Shown: in pieces, positions 1 to 5,380 of the stretch | How the letters are laid out: each line of letters begins with the position of its first letter | Position numbering within the stretch: the first letter of the stretch is position 1 | Origin: Bacteroidota bacterium | GTDB taxonomy: Bacteria > Bacteroidota > Bacteroidia > Bacteroidales > UBA12481 | Direction: 5' to 3' | Assembly (NCBI GenBank): GCA_030592205.1 | Contig: JAUVKA010000300.1 | Location: 1-5,380, forward strand | DNA length: 5,380 nt | Program-made: the position numbers and the translations under genes | The notes under the pieces: model-generated | The model's input: only the letters and a program-made list of their open reading frames with translations | Told to the model about the DNA's origin: nothing | The model's database searches: none

Positions 1-60
1 CCATTTATAGCTGATGATCAGCTAATTGATTCATGTTTTTCTGAGGATGAAGAACTCTGA
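1..60 (+). CDS. C-terminal end of an unidentified gene (partial)
   Basis: Reading from base 1, one plus-strand frame stays open for 19 codons and stops at TGA 58-60. The other two plus frames stop within the first 12 bases. The tail reads PFIADDQLIDSCFSEDEEL, a polar, acidic end typical of a soluble protein C-terminus. Nothing in it identifies a family. It lies 35 bases before the lipoprotein gene on the same strand, so the two could share a transcript. Nineteen open codons can arise by chance, so this is a moderate call that depends on sequence to the left of the window. Confidence 0.4.
   Translation, partial: PFIADDQLIDSCFSEDEEL
8..24. repeat. 17-bp near-perfect palindrome
   Basis: TAGCTGAT (8-15) and ATCAGCTA (17-24) are exact reverse complements around a single central G. 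The site lies inside the probable upstream coding tail and ends 71 bases before the lipoprotein start. Compact dyads like this can be operator sites. However, it overlaps probable coding sequence, there is no second copy in the window, and chance is a fair explanation. The symmetry is seen directly; any role is speculative. Confidence 0.3.
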
Positions 61-95
61 TTTCCGGTGTATCTAACAAAAATATTTATTTCATC

Positions 96-500
96 ATGAT
101 GCCAAAATCAACATATATCTTACTCCTTCTTGTACCAATGATGACTTCTTGTATTCCTGATGAGATCAACACACTCGAGGGCTCCTGGTCCTGTCAGGAG
201 ACGAGCCAGATTTATATGGAAAACATGAAGGGTACCAGTATCTATCCGGTGTATTTTGCCCAGGATATTAATGATGGAAACACCTATTATATCGATAATT
301 TTTATCAGTTAGGCAGCGGAATTGAAGTCAAAGTTAAGTTGTCTGGCAGTATTCTTACTCTGGAAAAGCAAACAGTTGACGATATTGAGTTTGAGGGTGA
401 TGGTACAGTTAATTCATCCTACGAATTAATAAACTTTAGCTACACTGCTGATGATGGAGGAGGGATGGTTGATCATGTTCAAGCCACCTATACCAGGTGA
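96..500 (+). CDS. small predicted lipoprotein, beta-rich, unknown function
   Basis: This is a 134-residue protein with a short charged start (MMPKS), a hydrophobic stretch at about 7-16 and a lipobox-like MTSC ending at Cys19. This predicts a signal-peptidase-II lipoprotein, although Met at -3 is not the classical Leu. Acidic residues (Asp, Glu) at +3 and +4 after the Cys resemble the surface-export signal described for Bacteroidota lipoproteins, so outer-leaflet display is possible. The mature part begins LEGSW and continues as alternating strands (INDGNTYYIDNFY at 58-70, SGSILTLEKQ at 83-92, and a C-terminal DGGG...ATYTR). This pattern recalls small lipocalin-like Bacteroidota lipoproteins with a G-T/S-Y/W start and a DGG...ATYTK end; the resemblance is from memory. 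Two ATGs stand in tandem (96 and 99) and either could be used. No strong Shine-Dalgarno site or TAnnTTTG box is visible in the 35 bases upstream. It converges on ispF with a 21-base gap. No substrate or partner can be named. Confidence 0.72.
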   Translation: MMPKSTYILLLLVPMMTSCIPDEINTLEGSWSCQETSQIYMENMKGTSIYPVYFAQDINDGNTYYIDNFYQLGSGIEVKVKLSGSILTLEKQTVDDIEFEGDGTVNSSYELINFSYTADDGGGMVDHVQATYTR

Positions 501-540
501 CTCAGTTACTCGGTTACTCGGTTACTCAGTTACTCGGTTA
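501..540. repeat. 8-bp tandem repeat array, five units of CTCRGTTA
   Basis: Five uninterrupted octamers follow the lipoprotein stop codon directly: CTCAGTTA, CTCGGTTA, CTCGGTTA, CTCAGTTA, CTCGGTTA. They differ only at the fourth base (A or G). A degenerate sixth unit (5 of 8 matches) may lie at 493-500, overlapping the lipoprotein stop. On the minus strand the unit reads TAACYGAG. Units 4 and 5 encode the last residues of IspF, and the TAA in unit 3 is its stop codon. The array has no self-complementarity, so it is not a hairpin terminator. It fills almost the whole space between the convergent genes. Confidence 0.9.
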
Positions 541-1010
541 TTCGAAAGTAAAACAACAGCGTAGCAGGCAACTCCTTCTTCCCGGCCTACGAATCCCATT
601 TGTTCATTGGTAGTAGCTTTGATACTAAGCTGATCCTTTTCGATTCCCATTGTATTGCTAAGGACTTCAGTCATGATTGGAATAAAATCCTTAAGCTTTG
701 GTCGTTCCAGGCAGATCGTTGTGTCGATATTTCCTACTTGCCACCCTTTTTCACGAATTAAGCTGATAGTTCTTTTGAGAAGAATTTTGCTGTCGATATC
801 CTTGAATTCTGCTGAGTTGTCGGGGAAGTGAGATCCAATATCCTTTAATGCCAAGGCACCCAGGAGGGCATCACAAATAGCATGGATTAAAGCATCGCCG
901 TCGGAATGGCCCAGACAGCCTTTGTGAAAAGGAATTTCGATCCCTCCCAAAACCAGTTTGCGGTTTTTGGCTAACTGATGAGAGTCATAAGCAAATCCGA
1001 CACGAAACAT
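522..1010 (-). CDS. ispF: 2-C-methyl-D-erythritol 2,4-cyclodiphosphate synthase
   Basis: IspF converts 4-diphosphocytidyl-2-C-methyl-D-erythritol 2-phosphate to the 2,4-cyclodiphosphate with release of CMP. This is a cytosolic step of the MEP (non-mevalonate) isoprenoid pathway, carried out by a homotrimer with zinc or another divalent metal. The family motifs are intact. Metal ligands Asp9 and His11 lie in AYDSH, followed by the HSDGD loop (35-39) and His43 in the helix ALIHAICDALLGA, with FPD at 62-64. The nucleotide-binding KATTNEQMGF...GREEG block is at 131-146. Length is 162 residues against about 157-160 in the family; the extra residues are the NNRVTE tail, which comes from the tandem repeat. 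Start is ATG 1008-1010, only 5 bases after the porV stop. There is no clear Shine-Dalgarno site (the leader is AATTAATAAAA), so translation is probably coupled to porV and the two genes form one operon. Confidence 0.97.
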   Translation of the reverse strand: MFRVGFAYDSHQLAKNRKLVLGGIEIPFHKGCLGHSDGDALIHAICDALLGALALKDIGSHFPDNSAEFKDIDSKILLKRTISLIREKGWQVGNIDTTICLERPKLKDFIPIMTEVLSNTMGIEKDQLSIKATTNEQMGFVGREEGVACYAVVLLSNNRVTE

Positions 1011-1015
1011 TTTTA

Positions 1016-2212
1016 TTAATTGTTTCTGGAACCGTCAAAATCAAATAACAAACTGAATCGAAGAGTATTCTGGAGAGGATTGTTTTGATACATTGGAATC
1101 AAATATGAAAAATCCAATCCAAAAACGTTAAGACGTAAACCGATACCCAGCGTAAAGAACTTCCTGTTACCCTTGGTACTATGTTCATGAAAATATCCAC
1201 CTCGGATAGCAAACTGTTTAGCATACCAGTATTCCAGTCCAAGGGAATAAGTAATCTCGTTAATCTCTTCCCTGAAACCACCCGGAGCATCGTAGAACGA
1301 CTGAAAAATCCCTACTGGAACAGCAACGTTGGGGTCATAACCATACCTTATTACAGGATCGTTTGTTATGTCAACCGAGTCGGAATAATATAAAGGGGGT
1401 GAAGGCACTAGTAATTTGTTAACATCTACCGTTCCCATTAAACTATTGTAATCATCAAAATGGATAGTATAGGCTGCTCCAAGCCTCATATTAATAGGAA
1501 TGAAGTCTTTGTCAGAGTCCTTTGAGTAGGATATCTTTGAACCCAGATTTGAAAAATTAAGGCCCCAGGCAAAGGTGGCATCGTAGTTGCCGGCCATTAC
1601 AATATCCTTATTTTGATAAAAAAGACTTACATCAGCAGCCAGGGCCATGCCTGGATTGGATTCCGCTCCGCCAACAAAATATCCACCTGTAAGGTTCGAA
1701 TAAATGTATCTAAAGGCAAGGCTACCTGCTAATCGGTCAGAAAATGCCCGGGCATAAGCTAAATCAAGTGAAAACTCATTAGGGTTGAATTGGCCGCTGG
1801 TATTTCCTACTATGTCAGTAAAAATAATGTTGCCGAGTGAAAAATATAGCAGGGAAAACCCTATGGTTTGATCTTCGTCGATTCTCTTATATCCACTCAG
1901 ATATGCCAAATTGATATCAGGTATTAATTCTCTTAACCATGGGGTATAAGAAATAGCAATTGCCATGTCTTTTTCAACGAAAGCATATTTGGCAGGATTC
2001 CAATGCATTGAACTAGCATCTGGTGAGGTAGCTACCCCAACATCACCCATTGCTCCTCCTCTTGAATCGGGGGCAATCATTAAGAATGGAACAGCTGAGG
2101 TGATAGTATTTAATTGGCCGGTTATTTCCCCTGTTGTGATCTGGCCATAATTGGGCCTGACGAGGAAAAAGAATACTATAATGAGTAAATAGAGCCTGGA
2201 TAATCTTGTCAT
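1016..2212 (-). CDS. porV: type IX secretion system outer membrane protein PorV (LptO)
   Basis: PorV is an outer-membrane beta-barrel related to the FadL family. In the T9SS it binds the C-terminal sorting domain of cargo leaving the SprA/Sov translocon and carries it to the PorU-containing attachment complex. The start used here is ATG 2210-2212 (398 residues). A TTG two codons upstream (2216-2218) stays in frame, but AAAAGG lies 8 bases before the ATG and only 2 before the TTG. A signal peptide with basic residues and a LYLLIIVFFFLV core ends near Gly-Gln (residue 23-24 of the ATG form). The family hallmark follows at about 47-78: PDSRGGAMGDVGVATSPDA, then HWNPAKYAF. The rest alternates as amphipathic strands (NPNEFSLDLAYARAF, GLEYWYAKQFAIRGGY) and finishes with the strand TLRFSLLFDFDG. 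Length is close to the roughly 390 residues of the Porphyromonas protein. It lies directly downstream of porU, the order also seen in Porphyromonas and Flavobacterium. Confidence 0.95.
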   Translation of the reverse strand: MTRLSRLYLLIIVFFFLVRPNYGQITTGEITGQLNTITSAVPFLMIAPDSRGGAMGDVGVATSPDASSMHWNPAKYAFVEKDMAIAISYTPWLRELIPDINLAYLSGYKRIDEDQTIGFSLLYFSLGNIIFTDIVGNTSGQFNPNEFSLDLAYARAFSDRLAGSLAFRYIYSNLTGGYFVGGAESNPGMALAADVSLFYQNKDIVMAGNYDATFAWGLNFSNLGSKISYSKDSDKDFIPINMRLGAAYTIHFDDYNSLMGTVDVNKLLVPSPPLYYSDSVDITNDPVIRYGYDPNVAVPVGIFQSFYDAPGGFREEINEITYSLGLEYWYAKQFAIRGGYFHEHSTKGNRKFFTLGIGLRLNVFGLDFSYLIPMYQNNPLQNTLRFSLLFDFDGSRNN

Positions 2213-2220
2213 TCTCAATG

Positions 2221-2226
2221 CCTTTT
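2221..2226 (-). promoter_or_regulatory. ribosome binding site deciding the porV start
   Basis: On the minus strand AAAAGG is followed by 8 bases and then ATG (2210-2212). This is a sensible spacing for a weak Bacteroidota ribosome site. The alternative in-frame TTG at 2216-2218 would be only 2 bases away, which argues for the ATG. Confidence 0.5.
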
Positions 2227-2237
2227 AAAATAAGCGA

Positions 2238-2245
2238 CAAATATA
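2238..2245 (-). promoter_or_regulatory. candidate Bacteroidota -7 promoter box for porV-ispF
   Basis: The minus strand reads TATATTTG, an exact match to the Bacteroidota sigma-ABfr -7 consensus TAnnTTTG. It lies 25 bases upstream of the porV ATG. Initiation a few bases downstream would give a leader of about 20 bases that still contains the AAAAGG site. No TTG is found at the expected -33 distance; the nearest TTTTG is about 36 bases upstream. The match is therefore one-sided, and read-through from porU remains possible. Confidence 0.4.
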
Positions 2246-2325
2246 AATAATTAATGCGAGTATATTTCCCCGATCTCTTATCAAAACTATCAATCCCAGG
2301 AATTATTGTGGGAATAGTATAAGAC

Positions 2326-5300
2326 TTATCGCAATATTACTAATTTTTGAAATCCCTCCTGTGTTCTTCCATCCAGAGTGCGTATGCGAACCCGGTAGAT
2401 GTATGTGCCACGACCAATTCGGTCACCAAAATCATCCAATCCATCCCAGGCAACCGGTCCTACACGGAATGAGTCATTATCAACCTGGGTATTATCAATA
2501 TTAAGAAATGAAAAGGATTTAACCAGTCTTCCACTCACTGTAAATACCTGTATTTGAACATCAAGCGGGACATTGGCCTGGTTGTGTTCAAAATAAAATT
2601 CAGTATGAGTTGTGAAGGGATTTGGGTAATTTAAGATGTTTTTCAACTTCAGTCGTACAGAGTCCATCACCTCAAATTGTATCATAGTCTCAGTTGAGTT
2701 GTTCAATATATCCCAGACCTTCAATTTCAGATTATGTGTTCCTGGCTCAAGGTTCTGCAGGGGATACCGTATGGAGCCGGATTTGTAATTATCCAGGTCA
2801 GATTCATAATAATCGTTCAACACCAGAATACTCTGACTATTATCATCCAGGATGGCGGTAATGTCATGTCCGATTCCATTCCCTACAGTGTTAATCCCGT
2901 ATTGATCACTCACTCTTGCCAGGAAAACAGGATTTTCGTTGGTGAGTCCTCCAAAAACAAAACTTGTATCATTCATAAATAGTTTTACTTCAGGACCTTC
3001 CTGATCAGTATAAACTGAATCAGCAGATCCTCCAATCAGGACAGAAAGATCAACACCGTTAGCATCAGTAGTTCCATCTGTACCATAAAAGCTGAAGCGG
3101 CCTTCCCCAATATTATATGCTATATCCTTTGGAACAATAAAGGAGAAATTAAATTCACCTTGTTTAACACTTACCTTGCCCCTGAAAAGAATATTTTTCT
3201 GTACTGTAAATTCCATAATGGGTCCACCATCATTAGCAATGTTGTTAAGAAGGACTTCCTTGTCGAAAACACTTGGGATTACAATGCCGTTGAATCCCTC
3301 CATCTTTTTCCCATTCAGATCTGCAACATATCCGGAAATAGTGGCCTGACTCAGTGCCTTAAGAGTGTCCCTGAATTCCCCAACACTTTGTTCATTAATA
3401 GTGGTCATTACAATATTGTTTTCCGGATAGTTCAGTGTAAGGGCTGGATCACTTAAGAGAGTGAAATTCAGTTTGTTTAACTCAGTGCCAATCGTATTTT
3501 TGGTTAACAGCATAATATCACCAAAGCGATATCGTGAACCATCGGCTTTTCTGTTGAATAAGTAATCATATAATATCTTATTCAATCTGAAATTTGGTGA
3601 AGAGTAGACCAAACGAGTGGTGGTAAACAAACCAATTCCTCCTCCATTAGGGTTCAGAACCACCCATTCCCCGGCTGAGGGCAACTCATGATCATCATAG
3701 CGGCTGAATTCGCAGGTGGCAGTTATGAAAAGGGGTAGTTTGTCATAATTATCCCATGATTTGATGTCGCTGGTGGTTAGGATCTCTTCATGTGCCAGTC
3801 CTCGTTCACTTCCATGACCAAGGTAATTCATTATCAGGGCACCTTTCTTAATTCTGTCATCAATAGCGCGGTTAACCTCCGGATATCTTTCTCCGGCTGG
3901 CACAGAGATCTGTTGGTAAGCATCCAGGAATACCTTGTCGATATTAAAGCTGGGGTAATATTGTTTAACTTTCTCTGCCAGGGTGTTAGCATCCATCATA
4001 TGTCTGTTGCCATCTTCATCATCCCCAATAAAACATATAAGGTTTCTCCAGTCTCCGTAGGTAATTTGGTCTTTATAGTGTTTGACTTTATCCACCATAA
4101 CCTCAGCATCATAGTTTGAAACCACAGGGAAACGTCCAATACCGATATCTAATAGCCCTGCCTCCAATTCTTCGCCATCATCCAATAAGCCGAAATAATC
4201 ATCCGTCACAAAGGAACTGGTAGGGTAGAGAGATTCAAGGGACTGGAAGGTTGGTAAACAAGTGACATATTCTTTATTTATATTCTTATTATCGTAGGAT
4301 CCATCGCCGAAAAGCAATAGGTATTTCAGTCTTAGCCCTGAACCCGAACGATCATAAAACATTTTCAGGAAATCGCGAATTGCAGTGGCATCCTGAGCAC
4401 CGGATGAAAACTCATTATATATCTGTTGCGGGCTAGTGATGAGACTTTCCAGACCATCATTTTCAGAATGGAAATTGGCAAGATCCTGTGCATATTCACG
4501 AAGGTCATCGTGGACGATAATGATCATGTCAGGAGATTCTTCACCGTGAAGGTTTTGGTTGGCAATAATTCCCAGCCCCTCTTCACCTTCATACTCAGGA
4601 ACGTGGAGATCTGGGGACAAAGGGTTGAAAACAACAAACTCCCTTAGCTGGTCAGTATTTGTTGTAAAAGCAAGCATGTTTCCACTTCCTGACAATGGCA
4701 TGGATTTTACAGATTCTATATCAGAAACGTCCCATACCTGAATTTTATCTCCATTAGTTTGTATGGTAAACCTGCTGATCATTCCCTGGCCTGTAGATTC
4801 AAGATCCCTGAAATTTATTTGATTACCATTATAACGGAGATTGCTCCTGGTATTCAGAATCAGATAATCAAGCCAACCCTCTGCAGCAGGATTACTGGGT
4901 GCATATTGAATATTTAATCTGAAGTTGCTCCCTTGCGGTGAAAAAACACTCTCAGTTCTTGCCGAGGAGGCAAAAAGGGCCTCATAATTACTGGTGTTAA
5001 CTCCATCCATACTGATGGTGTTAATAATTTTATCATCAACAATCAAGTGAAACTTACTGTTTTCGCTAGTACGTGTTGACCTGGATCGCAGGTTGGAAAT
5101 CAATTTCACTGGAGCATTTGAGACTCTGTTTGGAAAACTAAAAGAATATCCCCAATTCAATTCAATGGAGAAATGGGTCCAATTCCATATTCTTCCAGAC
5201 TTAATAAGATTGACCGAATCTTTTTCGCGAAATTGGTAGTCGTCATAGCTGCCAACTTGGTAATCAGGAGTCCCGGTAAATTCTTGTGCTTGGGTAACCT

Positions 5301-5380
5301 TTTTGCCTGAGCCTGCATCCGTTGTGATAAAATAATATGCATAATCAGAATATTGATGCAAATGATGTACAAACATCTTA
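2326..5380 (-). CDS. porU: type IX secretion system sortase PorU (N-terminus beyond window)
   Basis: PorU is the surface cysteine endopeptidase (peptidase family C25, gingipain-like) of the T9SS. It cleaves the C-terminal domain from cargo and, in Porphyromonas, joins the new C-terminus to anionic LPS. The frame is open to the right edge; ATG 5374-5376 is preceded by an in-frame Lys codon and is probably internal. Counting from that Met gives 1016 residues against 1158 in P. gingivalis PorU, so roughly 140 residues including the signal peptide are missing. The C25 domain spans about 283-650: PDMIIIVHDD, LLLFGDGSYDN (353-363), DIGIGRFPV (410-418), GHGSERG with likely catalytic His521, and ITATCEFSRYDD with nucleophile Cys555. 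The Cys lies 461 residues from the end, close to the 468 implied for Cys690 of P. gingivalis. Ig-like strands follow (about 660-905), then a CTD-like end starting NYPNPF (916-921) with WDGLDDFGDRIGRGTYIYRV. The stop is TAA 2326-2328. porV follows 107 bases downstream. Confidence 0.96.
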   Translation of the reverse strand, partial: KMFVHHLHQYSDYAYYFITTDAGSGKKVTQAQEFTGTPDYQVGSYDDYQFREKDSVNLIKSGRIWNWTHFSIELNWGYSFSFPNRVSNAPVKLISNLRSRSTRTSENSKFHLIVDDKIINTISMDGVNTSNYEALFASSARTESVFSPQGSNFRLNIQYAPSNPAAEGWLDYLILNTRSNLRYNGNQINFRDLESTGQGMISRFTIQTNGDKIQVWDVSDIESVKSMPLSGSGNMLAFTTNTDQLREFVVFNPLSPDLHVPEYEGEEGLGIIANQNLHGEESPDMIIIVHDDLREYAQDLANFHSENDGLESLITSPQQIYNEFSSGAQDATAIRDFLKMFYDRSGSGLRLKYLLLFGDGSYDNKNINKEYVTCLPTFQSLESLYPTSSFVTDDYFGLLDDGEELEAGLLDIGIGRFPVVSNYDAEVMVDKVKHYKDQITYGDWRNLICFIGDDEDGNRHMMDANTLAEKVKQYYPSFNIDKVFLDAYQQISVPAGERYPEVNRAIDDRIKKGALIMNYLGHGSERGLAHEEILTTSDIKSWDNYDKLPLFITATCEFSRYDDHELPSAGEWVVLNPNGGGIGLFTTTRLVYSSPNFRLNKILYDYLFNRKADGSRYRFGDIMLLTKNTIGTELNKLNFTLLSDPALTLNYPENNIVMTTINEQSVGEFRDTLKALSQATISGYVADLNGKKMEGFNGIVIPSVFDKEVLLNNIANDGGPIMEFTVQKNILFRGKVSVKQGEFNFSFIVPKDIAYNIGEGRFSFYGTDGTTDANGVDLSVLIGGSADSVYTDQEGPEVKLFMNDTSFVFGGLTNENPVFLARVSDQYGINTVGNGIGHDITAILDDNSQSILVLNDYYESDLDNYKSGSIRYPLQNLEPGTHNLKLKVWDILNNSTETMIQFEVMDSVRLKLKNILNYPNPFTTHTEFYFEHNQANVPLDVQIQVFTVSGRLVKSFSFLNIDNTQVDNDSFRVGPVAWDGLDDFGDRIGRGTYIYRVRIRTLDGRTQEGFQKLVILR

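Noticed and set aside
485..499. CACCT/AGGTG hairpin at the end of the lipoprotein gene, considered as a bidirectional terminator
   Set aside because: The stem is 5 bp with no T-tract on either strand, and it lies in codons of the lipoprotein's last residues.
501..540. Tandem array considered as a CRISPR or an attachment site
   Set aside because: The units are 8 bp and contiguous with no spacers, no integrase gene or tRNA is nearby, and there is no palindromic core.
1099..1290. Short open frames overlapping porV and porU on either strand
   Set aside because: They lie wholly inside strongly supported genes in other frames, show no motifs or ribosome sites, and have shadow-like composition.
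2213..2218. TTG at 2216-2218 as the porV start, adding two residues
   Set aside because: The AAAAGG site is too close to the TTG (2 bases) and well placed for the ATG at 2210-2212, which also begins a normal signal peptide.
2294..2313. Inverted repeat TCCCA/TGGGA with a 10-base loop after the porU stop, considered as a terminator
   Set aside because: The stem is only 5 bp with an oversized loop. It is not followed by a T-run on the minus strand, so it does not meet intrinsic terminator criteria.
5374..5376. ATG as the true porU start
   Set aside because: The frame continues upstream to the window edge, there is no signal peptide after this Met, and the product would be about 140 residues shorter than known PorU.

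Overview
The window comes from a member of the Bacteroidota. The evidence is a gingipain-type sortase (PorU) next to its outer-membrane partner PorV, both parts of the type IX secretion system (T9SS), which is confined to the Bacteroidota/FCB group. A Bacteroidota-style -7 box (TAnnTTTG), A-rich leaders with weak Shine-Dalgarno sites and a small Cys-anchored lipoprotein agree with this. Genus cannot be told from this sequence. The gene order porU-porV-ispF fits a Bacteroidales-like lineage, but this is inference.

Layout. Three genes run right to left on the minus strand. They are porU (2326 to the right edge, N-terminus outside the window), porV (1016-2212) and ispF (522-1010). A 107-base gap with a candidate promoter separates porU from porV. 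Only 5 bases separate porV from ispF, so those two are probably co-transcribed. On the left, two items are on the plus strand. One is the last 19 codons of a probable unidentified gene (1-60); the other is a 134-residue predicted lipoprotein (96-500) that converges on ispF. The convergence point holds a 40-bp array of an 8-bp tandem repeat (501-540), which also encodes the last residues and stop codon of IspF.

How the genes work together. PorU and PorV are parts of the T9SS attachment complex at the cell surface. PorV, an outer-membrane barrel, receives C-terminal-domain cargo from the translocon and presents it to PorU. PorU removes the sorting domain and, in Porphyromonas, joins the cargo to anionic LPS. 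IspF is a housekeeping enzyme of the MEP isoprenoid pathway and has no obvious functional tie to secretion. The lipoprotein is of unknown function.

The three identified genes are known families with intact key motifs, and I see no undescribed system here. The most unusual local feature is the octamer repeat that forms the end of ispF.
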